From assembly GCA_032433765.1 (NCBI GenBank), contig JAVIAB010000049.1, positions 24,610,147 through 24,674,146 on the forward strand: a stretch of DNA of 64,000 nucleotides, read 5' to 3'. Every line of letters begins with the position of its first letter. Position 1 is the first letter of the stretch. The DNA is from Megaustenia siamemsis. Its lineage: Eukaryota; Mollusca; Gastropoda; Stylommatophora; Ariophantidae. This document shows positions 11,669 through 21,450 of this stretch, piece by piece. The position numbers and the translations under genes are program-made. Under the pieces are notes generated by a model. The model worked only from the letters and a program-made list of their open reading frames with translations. It searched no databases and was not told the origin of the DNA.

Positions 11669-12631
11669 CGCTATTTTGACCGGAAGTTCATTTTTAAATG
11701 TATTCGCGAACAGATCTCCAAATTTGGACCCCGCCATCTTGGCCTCAAAAAGTTTGTTGAAAGCATCGTTCTGAGATTTCGTAAACCATTCCCTCCAATC
11801 TCCAACGACCCCCTTTCTGAGAATATCTCCAGGTCCATTCCTGAAATGGTTATTACTCTGAACAGCCATTTTAGTTGCACTCAGCACGAGTTTCATTCGA
11901 GAGAACTGCGTGGTCTCTGCTATTTGTTCACACAGAGCGTCCGGCTTACACAAGAAGGTACATAGCTTCTTTATCTGCTCCACGGGATTCTCCTTCATTT
12001 TCTCATAGACTAGAACGAAAACAGACAACTCTGGATGTTTCTTCTGGAAGATCTCTGCAGCAAGAACATGGTCGAACCAGTATCCCCACGGGAAATCTCC
12101 CCGCATCTCCAGATCGAAAAACTCACTCCAGCTGCCTGTGAACCTACTGCCTTCGTGGGATAAGCTGGAGACGAAGTTGAATATCGACACCAGCACGTCT
12201 TTTGGGTTTCTGAGAACATAGATAATTTTGATTTGTTTCTGGACTGCTTGTTGCGGGATGTTGTAGAAGCGGCAGTGAGTGGTTATATTCCGTGGAGATG
12301 GAAGTCTCTCAACTGTTGCAGCCACATCCACGCCCAGGCACTCAATCAGTCTAGAGTAGAAGTGATCCTTCTCAAAGTTGGTTGTCTGGGTGAGGATCAT
12401 GGAGACTAGTTCAAATGTCCAGTGGTTTCCAGATCGAGGAAAGCCCACAGTCAGCACATCATCTGGCCGGATCTCCAAATCTCGAACAAGCTTCAGCTGA
12501 TAAGAGAGGTCGTTTCCGAAAGAAAATTTGAAATAATTCACCCCGTCGATGTTTTGTAGATTAAGGCCGTCTAGCCCATGGCATTTTTTCTCTTCTTCTT
12601 TGGAAGTGTTTCTCTCAGACTTGATCTCCAT
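11573..12631 (-). CDS. Cytosolic sulfotransferase (SULT family)
   Basis: A 352-residue protein predicted to transfer sulfonate from PAPS to hydroxyl or amine acceptors in the cytosol. The acceptor cannot be told from sequence. The 5'-phosphosulfate loop GFPRSGNHW is at residues 63-71, the catalytic-base His in TTHCRFYNIP is H119, the 3'-phosphate region YVLRNPKDVLVS is at 138-149 (R141, S149), and the PAPS-contact and dimer-side motif RKGVVGDWREWF is at 272-283. No signal peptide or membrane segment is visible. The ATG has a good context (GGCCATGG). A polypyrimidine tract and CAG ending at 12653 suggest a 5'-UTR intron with the whole coding region in one exon. Family members usually end soon after KMAGSKFGDLF. 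Here residues 322-352 lie in repeat R and look like an acquired tail. The frame is intact, so it is probably functional, though a retrocopy is possible. Confidence 0.9.
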   Translation of the reverse strand: MEIKSERNTSKEEEKKCHGLDGLNLQNIDGVNYFKFSFGNDLSYQLKLVRDLEIRPDDVLTVGFPRSGNHWTFELVSMILTQTTNFEKDHFYSRLIECLGVDVAATVERLPSPRNITTHCRFYNIPQQAVQKQIKIIYVLRNPKDVLVSIFNFVSSLSHEGSRFTGSWSEFFDLEMRGDFPWGYWFDHVLAAEIFQKKHPELSVFVLVYEKMKENPVEQIKKLCTFLCKPDALCEQIAETTQFSRMKLVLSATKMAVQSNNHFRNGPGDILRKGVVGDWREWFTKSQNDAFNKLFEAKMAGSKFGDLFANTFKNELPVKIADRRQEPLKAVPEKCSLLQFPLIPSPACCRSY

Positions 12632-12793
12632 GGCCAGACATCAGCATGTGTCCTGTTGAAGGAGAAGAGAACGTGAGTTATAATCAAAGCATGAAGTCAA
12701 TGAAGGCAAGAGCAACAACAAAAGTAGATGTCAGTTATAAGTGTTGCGTGAACTCAAGCAACGCGTTGATGATGATTTGACATAGTTGAGCAA

Positions 12794-12965
12794 TAGTTTA
12801 GTTTAGTTTAGTTTAGTTTAGTTTAGTTTAGTTTAGTTTAGTTTAGTTTAGTTTAGTTTAGTTTAGTTTAGTTTAGTTTAGTTTAGTTTAGTTTAGTTTA
12901 GTTTAGTTTAGTTTAGTTTAGTTTAGTTTAGTTTAGTTTAGTTTAGTTTAGTTTAGTTTAGTTAA
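12794..12965. repeat. (TTTAG)n microsatellite
   Basis: About 34 nearly perfect copies of the pentamer TTTAG upstream of the sulfotransferase and immediately left of LINE D. It is not a known telomeric repeat. Confidence 0.97.
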
Positions 12966-12987
12966 CGAATCATTCTTGTTGCACATT

Positions 12988-15110
12988 CGGCCAGTATTCG
13001 GAGTGGCCAGATTAAGGAGGAGTGGCTACACAGGTACTTACTACCGCTACCGAAGCCAAACAAGGACCATTCTCAGATCAGTGCCTACAGAATCATCACA
13101 ATGCAGAACACTGCAGGCAAGCTGCTGGAGAAAATAGTTTCCCGTGTCTGCCCGTGTCCTCACCTGTCACCTTGAACAGAAACGCATATTCCCACCCACA
13201 CTCGGAGGTTATAGATATAACAAAGAGACATGGCTCAATGCTGCAGTCTTTGCCTATGACGTCTTCGAAAGTTTCCACAGACGAGGGAGACATATGCTGC
13301 TGCTATAGATCTGGAGGATGCATACAACAGGGTACCATTTGAATATCTCATGCATACGCTCCTCAAACTGGCGGTACACTCCTTCCTCATTAGATGGATC
13401 GCCGCGGCACTGTTTCAGAGGAAGGTGATACTCAGATGTGGAAGTTGGTTTTCCGAGCCAACATCCATTTGCCCAGGGCTGCCACAAGGCTCACCATTGT
13501 CACCAGTTCTATTTAACGTGTACACAATAACGATCACGGAACAACAGCTGGATGGGAGGGGAAGAACTATGACTTTTGCTGATGATATTCTGGTATATCG
13601 ACAGGGAAGAGACAGACGGGGAATCGCTTCCACAATGCAAGACGAACTCGATCGCATTTCTTCCTGGTGTGGGGTATCAGGTGCCGTGGTTAATCCTAAT
13701 AAAGCATCAGTTTCATGGTTCTCCCTTAACAATCATATCGTTCATACGACCACACCGGTAGTACGAATGGGAGCTGATGAGGTGACCAGGGACAAGTTGA
13801 TGACATACCTTGGAGTTAAGTTTGATCGCAGCCTATGTTTTCGGACCACGTCGACCAGGTGATAACAAAATCCCGTAAAGGATTAGCCGCCTTGAAGGTC
13901 ATGGCAGCTGCCAACATCGAGCTGAGGCTACTTACTCTTCTGTTCCAGGGATTAGTCCTCGCACCTATCGAATATGCCCTGGCCATTCTTACTGTTAGTA
14001 CGACTCAAATTGATAGGCTGGAGAAAATACAAAATGAAGCCATGCGCATTATCCTGGGATGTACGAGGGACACTCCCTGTGTAGCAATGAGGTATCTTCT
14101 TGACTTTCCAACCATGGATGACAGAATCAAGATCTGGAGAGCACGAGCACACCTGAAGATTAGTACAGATAAAGAGAATCCATTTCACCACGTGCTCAAC
14201 ACAGAGAAAGGTGCCAGGCTAAAAAGAGGCAAATCATGGGTGGGCCGAGCAGAAGATGTCATCAAACATGTCTGTGGGCTTACCATATCAGCGTTGGTGA
14301 GGAGTGGATACCGGTGCCTTTGTCATTCAAGGGCACTTTCTCGTGTATTGTCACACTCGACAGGAAAAGTAGGAACAGAACCCGGTCGTGGTTAATGCTG
14401 AGGTCAACGGTCTCATCTGCGATAAAACCGATGAGAAAGATGCAGTCATCTATACAGACGGATCTGTAAGACGACACCAAAGAAGTTCATGGGCATTTAT
14501 AGCACGCTCGGCATGCAGAATAGTCTACGTAGACAGTGGTGCATACGTCGTGACCACGAGTAGCATGACAATGGAGGCGATGGCAGTGACCAAGGCATTC
14601 AAATGGTTAGAGTCACAAGACTACACCCACGCATGTATACTGAGTGATTCGATGAGCATGATAAAAAAAAAGTGGAGGCCGGCTCTGTACGGATGCAATG
14701 GGTAGAGTCGTTGCAGAAATCCAAAATACGTAAGGTCACCTTTGTCTATGTCCCTAGACATGCGGGAGTACGGGGAAATGAGAGAGCGGACAGGTTGGCT
14801 AGCTGCGCTGTCGTTGAGGACGGGCAACCGATGGATCGGGCGGACATCATCAATGCCCTCCGAGATGTGGAAGAGCACAGGACTTCGACAAACACAGATC
14901 CACGTCACTTCTTCGGATGATGGAAATGGGAGTTAAGATGGGCACAGCCAGAAATGAGAAACTTAGGGGCCGTGTAAGAAGACTTATCAACCAACATAGA
15001 ACTGGAGTCGTCAGTCGCTGGACACTGAGGGAATTGCTGAGGAGGGGATCTGAGCATTTATGGACATGTTCGGAGTGCAATGATGATGACCCACAAATAA
15101 CTCAATAACT
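12988..15110 (+). mobile_element. LINE family D, I-clade-like, with RT and RNase H
   Basis: A 5'-truncated copy that begins within the RT domain (LPLPKPNKDHSQIS, then GKLLEKIVSR). RT motifs follow: AAIDLEDAYNRVPFEYL, GLPQGSPLSPVLFNVY and TFADDILVY near 13575-13595, then the thumb and connection region. RNase H comes next: AVIYTDGS near 14445, MEAMAVTKAFKWL, ILSDSMSM, and PRHAGVRGNERADRLA near 14755. RNase H after RT is typical of the I group. The frame is broken several times, so this copy is dead. It ends PQITQ-stop inside a two-unit AATAACTC tail. A 14-bp target-site duplication, TCTTGTTGCACATT, lies at 12974-12987 and 15110-15123. Confidence 0.9.
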
Positions 15111-15123
15111 CTTGTTGCACATT

Positions 15124-15320
15124 GTTTACAAGCGGCCAGATCTTTTCGCCAGTATGTCCAGCACTGTGAAGAGACCGACGACTCCAGTTCTGTGTTAATT
15201 CGTTATTCTTCTGACTTCTTGGGTGCACTCCTTTATAGCATCTACAGTTTTGATCTGATACTCATGCAACTCACATCATTCTTTGGATGAAAGAGTAACA
15301 ACAGACACACAGGCATTTTA
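15124..15320. other. Flank of LINE D with a small antisense LINE D-like match
   Basis: Read on the minus strand, 15160-15195 contains ACACAGAACTGGAGTCGTCG. This resembles the plus-strand LINE D segment ACATAGAACTGGAGTCGTCA at 14993-15013. It may be a tiny inverted remnant. Nothing else is seen. Confidence 0.4.
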
Positions 15321-16320
15321 CAGTTAACATTGTCATATACTAGTTACCAATGTCATTTAACAATTATCAATGTCATTAACAGTTACCGATATCGTTTAAC
15401 AGTTACCAATGGCATTTACTAGTTAACAATGTCACTTAACAATTATCAATGGTATTTACTAGTTAACAATGTCACTTAACAATTACCAATGTCATAGTTA
15501 CCTATGTCATTTAACAATTATCAATGTCATTAACAGTTACCGATATCATTTAACAGTTACCAATGGCATTTACTAGTTAACAATGTTACTTAACAATTAT
15601 CAATGGTATTTACTAGTTAACAATGTCACTTAACAATTATCAATGTCATTTACTAGTTAACAATGTCACTTAACAATTTTCAATGTCATTTACTAGTTAA
15701 CAATGTCATTTAACAATTACCAATGTCATAGTTACCTATGTCATTTAACAATTACCAATGTCATTTGGTAGATACCAATGTCATTAACAGTTACCAATGT
15801 CATTTAACAGCTATTGATGCCATTTAACAGTTACACATGAAATTTAACAATTGCCAATGACATTTGGTAGGTACCAATGTCATTAACAGTTACCAATGTC
15901 ATTTACAAGTTACCAATGTCATTTACTACTTATCAATGTCATTTACTAGTTGTCAATGTCATTTAACAGCTATCGATGCCATTTAACAGTTACACATGAA
16001 ATTTAACAATTGCCAATGTCATTTGGTAGGTACCAATGTCATTTAACAATTACCAATATCATTTACCAGTTACTAATGTCATATACTAGTTACCAATGTC
16101 ATTAACAGTTACCAATGTCATTTACCAGTTACCAATGCCATTTACTAGTTATCAATGTCATTTAGCAATTACCAATGTCACCTACTAGTTACCAATGCAA
16201 TTTAACAATTATCAATGTCATTAACAGTTACCAATGTCATTTACCAGTTACCAATGTCATTTACTAGTTGTCAACGTTATTCAACAATTACCAATATCAT
16301 TTACCAGTTACTAATGTCAT

Positions 16321-16442
16321 TTGGATTGAGATAGCAGTGATCTCTGCAATATGTGCCATTTTGGCACGCAAGGTTTCTGTTTTTGAGATTGTTGTTCTGC
16401 CCTATGTGCCGTCTTCGGCTCGAACGGATAATAGATAGATAG
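16321..16442 (+). mobile_element. (GATA)n-tailed retroposon, truncated, unit 1
   Basis: A 3' fragment containing TGTGCCATTTTGGCACGCAA and GTGCCGTCTTCGGCTCGAAC, ending ATAGATAGATAG. It is flanked by AATGTCATTT on both sides, taken from the host minisatellite. It is identical in layout to the copy at 16570-16691, which arose by tandem duplication rather than a second insertion. Confidence 0.8.
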
Positions 16443-16569
16443 AATGTCATTTACTAGTTACCAATGTCATTAACAGTTACCAATGTCATTTACCAGTTAC
16501 CAATGTCATTTACTAGTTGTCAACGTTATTCAACAATTACCAATATCATTTAACAGTTACTAATGTCAT

Positions 16570-16691
16570 TTGGATTGAGATAGCAGTGATCTCTGCAATA
16601 TGTGCCATTTTGGCACGCAAGGTTTCTGTTTTTGAGATTGTTGTTCTGCCCTATGTGCCGTCTTCGGCTCGAACGGATAATAGATAGATAG
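16570..16691 (+). mobile_element. (GATA)n-tailed retroposon, duplicated unit 2
   Basis: The same truncated insertion as at 16321, offset by 249 bp. The surrounding minisatellite variants are also repeated (TAGTTGTCAACGTTATTCAA on the left flank of both). Confidence 0.8.
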
Positions 16692-17000
16692 AATGTCATT
16701 TACTAGTTACCAATGCCATTAACAGTTATCAATGCCATTTACCAGTTACTATGTATTTACTAGTTATCAATGTCATTTAACAATTACCATTGTCATATAC
16801 TAGTTACCAATGCAATTTAACAATTATCAATGTCATTTACTAGTTACCAATGTCATCTACTAGTTACCAATGTAATTTAACAATTATCAATGTCACTTAA
16901 CAGTTACAAATGTAATTTGGAAGCTACCAATGTCATTTACTGGTTACCATTATCATTTAACAGCTACCAATGTCATTTACTGGTTACCATTATCATTTAT

Positions 17001-17256
17001 AAGTAAGTATTTATGAGTAAAGAATAGTGACACTGTGACCTTCCAGGCATGTCGTAAGAGGCGACTAAGGAGTTTGATCGATGGCTCGACAAGCTGTCAT
17101 TGTAAAAAGTATTGTTATGGAAACAGCGCCATATATTTTAGAGCAGTTATCTCTGAAATATGTGCCATTTTGGCATGCAAGGTTTCTGTTTTTGAGATTG
17201 TGGTTCTGCCCTATGTGCCGTCTTCGGCTCGAAAGGACAATAGATAGATAGATAGA
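17001..17256 (+). mobile_element. (GATA)n-tailed retroposon, longer copy
   Basis: It starts near AAGTAAGTATTTATGAG and includes CCAGGCATGTCGTAAGAGGC and the same 3' part as the 16.3-kb copies, then (GATA)n. The flanks TTATCATTTA on both sides look like a target-site duplication. It extends further 5' than the other copies, as expected for variable 5' truncation. The family is unclassified. Confidence 0.75.
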
Positions 17257-17373
17257 TTATCATTTAACAGCTACCAATGTCATTTACTGGTTACCAATAT
17301 CATTTAACAGCTACCGATGCCATTTATTAGTTATCAATGTAATTTAACATTTACTTCTTTTTGTATTTGACAT

Positions 17374-17745
17374 AAGAACAGGAGTATGGCAGGGATGCCT
17401 TCTATCTCCATTTCTCTTTATGATGGCCATAGAATGCATTACGAGAATAACTCAGAACAACAGAAATTGAATCCAGTGGTCATTGACCAAGCAACTTAAT
17501 GACTTAGACTTTGCTGATGACATAGCTCTCCTATCACACATCCATCAACAGATGTGAAATAAAATGAGCATAACAAGTTATCACAACAGCTGGGGCTGAA
17601 AATAACTAGAGATAAGACCAAATTATGAGAATTAATGCAGTTGGAAATAACCAAATAAAAATAGGCGAAATACCTCTACTAGAAGTACATTCTTGCATAC
17701 ATCTGGGCAGTAATATAGATAAAGAAGGAGGAAGAGAGAATTTTT
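17374..17745 (+). mobile_element. LINE family E, RT palm fragment
   Basis: With frameshifts it reads [32 protein letters not shown] (motif C FADD near 17510), KTKLMRINAV and HLGSNIDKEGG. These are RT motifs B to D of a non-LTR element. It is broken by stops and has no flanking 5' or 3' parts. Confidence 0.82.
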
Positions 17746-18004
17746 TTTTCGTTTGCCTGCTTTTATCTCTGACGAAGTCCCTAGAGACTAGAACTGAATT
17801 TTGCGTGTTAATTCATTTTTCCCTGGCAGCCGTGTGCACAGGGGTCCCTCGCCGCACAGGGAGATAACTCCGACTTCGGAGGTGCTGATATTTTTTCCGT
17901 CGATGAGTAATTGACGTTTCAAGCTGGGCCTCGCTGCTGAGACCAGGGGTGGTTGCCACAGAGAGAAATCATAAATAACAATCCCAATCATTAATAATTA
18001 ATAC
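17746..18004. other. No gene seen
   Basis: A T-rich start followed by GC-richer sequence (CCCTCGCCGCACAGGGAGAT). I do not recognise it. Confidence 0.5.
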
Positions 18005-19186
18005 ATTATCATCATCATCGTCAGGTACCGGGCCTACTGGCGTAGGTGATCATGTCTCTCCACAACATTCGATCTCGACAGTTATTTATCATTTCTGTTG
18101 TTGACTTTCTGCCAAGCCATTCTCTTAAGCTGTCTGGTATTTTCTCTCTTTGCTTCCCTCTATCTCTTCGTCTCTCAATTTTCCCCAGTTGTTACAGTAT
18201 ATTCCAGTTGTTCCCTTCTCATTACATGGCCAAAAAATGACGATTGTTTCTTCCTAATATTGGAAATTAGCTCTCTTTTTGCTTTGACCTCTTTCAGAAT
18301 GTTTTCATTACTCTTCTTAGCTGTCCATGTTATTCTCAACATTCTTCTGTAAAACCACATTTCTACAGACTCCAGTGATTTTCTTGTCTGTTGTCCTATT
18401 GTCCATGATTCGCTTCCAAATGTTAAGACTGGCTCTACATAACATTTTAGAACTCTTTTCTTGTTTCTATTGTCAAAAATGGATTGCATAGTATCTTCCT
18501 CATTTTCTGGAAGCTGCTTTTGCCTGAGTCATTCTGCATCTCACCTCTTTTGCACATCTTCCGTCTGAGGTTAACAAAGTTCCCAAATATTTAAATTCAT
18601 TTACCTGTTTTAAAATTGTTCCACTTGTCTTTATTCTGCACTGAGGTGATGTCTTTTTCTTTGTTGTTACTATTACTTCTGTCTTTTTGCTATTAAGGCT
18701 GAGTCCTTTATTTTTGCTTTCATTCACTATAATGTCCAACATTCTTGTAACTCATTTTCACTCTTAGCGATTAAGACTGTATCATCAGCATACCTTAGAG
18801 TATATATATTATGACCTCCAATTGTTATTCCAGGCATGCCCCTTATAGATCTTAAAATAATCTCACTATAATATTAAACAAATCTGGTGACAGCACACAA
18901 CCTCGTCTAACACCCTTTTTTATTTCTTGAAACATTCCCAATTGGTTTCCAGTTCTTATGGCCGCTGTTTGTTGCCAGTACATGTTCTTTATTATTCTTA
19001 GATCTTTGATGTCTACGTTTATGCTTTCTAAAATTGTTATTATTTCTTGGTGCTTTACTTTGTTAAATGCTTTGGTATAATCTATGAAACATAGGTATAG
19101 ATCTGTTTTCACCTCTATGGCTCTTTCTACTAAAGATCGTATGATAATATTATATCTTATAATTAGTACATATATTACATATAATA
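18005..19186 (-). mobile_element. LINE family A, longest RT copy
   Basis: Minus-strand open segments give the RT core in order: [18 protein letters not shown] (motif A), [17 protein letters not shown] (motif B), LRYADDTVLIAKSENE (motif C, near 18785), LKQVNEFKYLGTLLTSDGRC, KCYVEPVLTFGSESWTI, VEMWFYRRMLRITWTAKK and FFGHVMRREQLEY. It ends near the (TGA)n tail at 18005-18020. Frameshifts separate the segments. The endonuclease is absent. It abuts a plus-strand family E fragment at 19187. Confidence 0.9.
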
Positions 19187-19640
19187 CAGGAGTATGGCAG
19201 GGATGTCTTCTATCTCCATTTCTCTTTATGCTGGCCATAGATTGCATTACGAGAATAACTCAAAACCAACAGAACTGCAACTGGTATAGAATAGAGAATG
19301 ATACCAAATAAGGATACAAAAAAAGCAAGAGGAGCATTTGTTGCACTAGAAAGGAAACATGGAAATCCAAAGAAATTAGGTTCAATACAAAAAGAACAAT
19401 TTTCACATTCAATGTTAAGTCAGTCCTATAATATGGCTGTGAAACACGGAGAATGTTGTAAAGACAAGCAAAATTGAGAGATGAGTACGGTTGGAAAAGA
19501 GAGAAAATGTACCAACTAGTTTAGGAGAATTCGTCTGTGCTAAGTCAACAACAGAAACGGTAAACAGCTGTAGAGTTAGATAGTTGTGGATGAACATAAA
19601 CACCGATGACAGCAGGTACTAGATGATGATGATGACGATG
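19187..19640 (+). mobile_element. Degenerate LINE E fragment joined to a family A-type 3' end
   Basis: [17 protein letters not shown] (motif B), then after an internal deletion KKARGAFVALE and KSVL-YGCET, then a family A-like end (STTETVNSCRV, LWMNI) and a (TGA)n tail near 19621. It contains many stops. It could be a recombinant or a divergent family. Confidence 0.65.
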
Positions 19641-20160
19641 GACATATAATAATGAATAAACGTATATGGCGAGCAGAGCGTACTTACCAAACAGGTGTCC
19701 AGCAAGTTACAGACAGCTTCATAGACCACAAAGTAGCAGATGAGAACTATACACAACAAACACACAGACCAGCAAAGACAAGTACATACGAACTAAGCCA
19801 CCACCTTAAGCGATAACCTGTGGTGCTTACCTCCACGGAGCGAGGCCCAGGCGAGCAAGCAACCAGGGAGACCGAACCAGCAACAAGACTGCCACTCAGA
19901 GGTTGATGACTTCTTACGACCGAGATCCGCGGCCTAAATATGCGCGTGTTTGAAGCGATATTGTATTATTGTGAATACGCGAACGGTCTATATTCACTAC
20001 CACTGACTAACTACCATCACAGCAGAGCCTTTTTCCCCTTAAATCGTTCCGCACGTTTCGACGCACCGTGCGTCACGCTGATTTCGGTCACGTACGTTTA
20101 GCCGCACAGTGCGTCACTCTCAATTTGATTAGTATAAACTGTTATCAAACCATATTCTTT
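19641..20160. other. Unclassified single-copy-looking segment
   Basis: No gene found. A CpG-richer stretch at 20045-20125 holds two diverged copies of a motif of about 45 bp, each with a short palindrome (CGCACCGTGCG-type and CGCACAGTGCG-type). It might be regulatory or part of an unrecognised element. Confidence 0.35.
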
Positions 20161-20164
20161 TTAC

Positions 20165-20758
20165 ATGTCTTGTATCATCTTAATGGAGCTCCTAAAAAAA
20201 TATCAGAAAGAAACAATCGACATTTTTCGGGCACTTCATGAGAAGAGGAAAGTTGGAATACTTGGTTACAACTGGCAAATAAAAGGGAAGAGAGATCGCG
20301 GACGACAAAGAGAGAAAATACTGGATAGCTTGGTATTAAGGCTGGGTATGGAAACCAGTCAAACACCAGTGGATAAAGAGATACAGCGAAGACGATGGCG
20401 CTGGATAGGACACACACTACGGAAGCCAACTGAGAGTATTACACAACATGCCTTTTTTTGGAATCCCCAGGGGAAAAGACAAATAGAAGACCAAGGAATT
20501 CTTGGAGAAGGCAGATAGAAGCAAAGATGAAGATGATGGGAAGACATGGAATGATCTTAAAAGAATGTAAAAAAACAGAACGACTTGGAAAGTGTTTGTT
20601 GAAGACCTAGGCTCCACTGAAAGCTAAAAAAGGTAGAGAGAGAGAGAGATGGGAAAACATTCAACAACAGAACTGATACGATGCTCTGTAGATAGAAGAT
20701 TGTGGAAGGAAATGATCGCCTACGCCAACCGGTATGGCACATGATGATAATGATGTGT
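20165..20758 (+). mobile_element. LINE family A2, 3' end, with nested LINE E
   Basis: Outer pieces 20165-20334 and 20656-20758 read HEKRKVGILGYNW / GKRDRGRQREKILDSLV (with a shift), then QQQN-like sequence, DRRLWKEMIAYANRYGT and (TGA)n. A family E fragment splits it right after the ILDSLV codons. Confidence 0.82.
20335..20655 (+). mobile_element. LINE family E, C-terminal fragment, nested
   Basis: Reads VDKEIQRRRWRWIGHTLRKP and AFFWNPQGKRQIEDQ, then shifted KTWNDLK and FVEDLGSTES with a stop, a short 3' region and a (GA)n tail. It sits inside LINE A2. It gives the ancestral layout of the sequence amplified at 3880-4950. Confidence 0.85.
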
Positions 20759-21450
20759 TATCTTCATATTGGTGACATCTATTTCCTTGTTTTGTTATCT
20801 AAAAATCCATATCTAATATATTAACTGTTAGATAAATATAAACATGTAGATTAATATTTAAAACTATTAAATATTTTGTCTATGAAATCTCTGCCGCTAA
20901 ATTGATAGAAGCCTTTCGTACTAAGAGAGTTAAAAGGGGGCGTTTGTAGCCTAGTTTGGACAACCACCACCACAATCTACCGATGTTCAGTCAACCTGCA
21001 TTCAGTTCCCGCTGGAAGCAGTTTGTGAGTTGTACTCGTGGTTGAAAAACAAAAGATACCCCTGTGGTCAACCCAGCCGCTGGTAGAAATGGGTACCAGA
21101 GTGCATACTTGTGGGAGGGCGAGGAATGGTGCCTCGCTTGTGAGTTACGATGCTTGAGGCGACACTAGACAGGAGTCTCCGAACACTTCTGGATAGGCGG
21201 CGGAGTACATATCGGTAAAAACCCTAGTGCAAAGACTAGTGTTAAGTCTCCTTTACATTTTTCTTAAAAGATGGCTTAAAGAGACTCTGTCATCCGATAA
21301 CATAAAACAAGAAATTCGTGCTGTACCAAGCATCTGAGTCTCTGACACATTTACATCTGTCGAGAGAAGGATCAACGCAAACATTTAAGATGATTGATCA
21401 AATTGTCTACCCTCTACTCCAAAGTTGTTTCTATAAGACTGCATTTTTTA
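20759..21450. other. Unclassified; possible decayed tRNA-like SINE near 20938-21250
   Basis: Around 20938 the order TAGCCTAGTTTGG, then about 45 bp, then TTCAGTTCCCGCTGG resembles degraded A and B boxes, followed by unique-looking sequence. The match is weak. No coding sequence is seen. Confidence 0.3.

Larger units (their letters stand above)
15325..17345. repeat. 20-bp minisatellite carrying retroposon insertions
   Basis: Diverged copies of a 20-bp unit (GTCATTTACTAGTTACCAAT, with AACAGTTACC and AACAATTATC variants). It is more heterogeneous than the other arrays, suggesting age. A (GATA)n-tailed retroposon interrupts it at 16321-16442, 16570-16691 and 17001-17256. Confidence 0.93.

Noticed and set aside
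11875..12141. Plus-strand open frame of 88 codons
   Set aside because: It lies antisense within the sulfotransferase coding region and has no independent support.
12794..12965. Internal telomere-like repeat
   Set aside because: The pentamer is TTTAG, not TTAGGG or TTAGG. An ordinary microsatellite is sufficient.
18046..18352. Plus-strand frames rich in Leu/Ser/Phe
   Set aside because: Antisense to the LINE A RT C-terminus. Similar shadows occur at 22901, 54291 and 57751.
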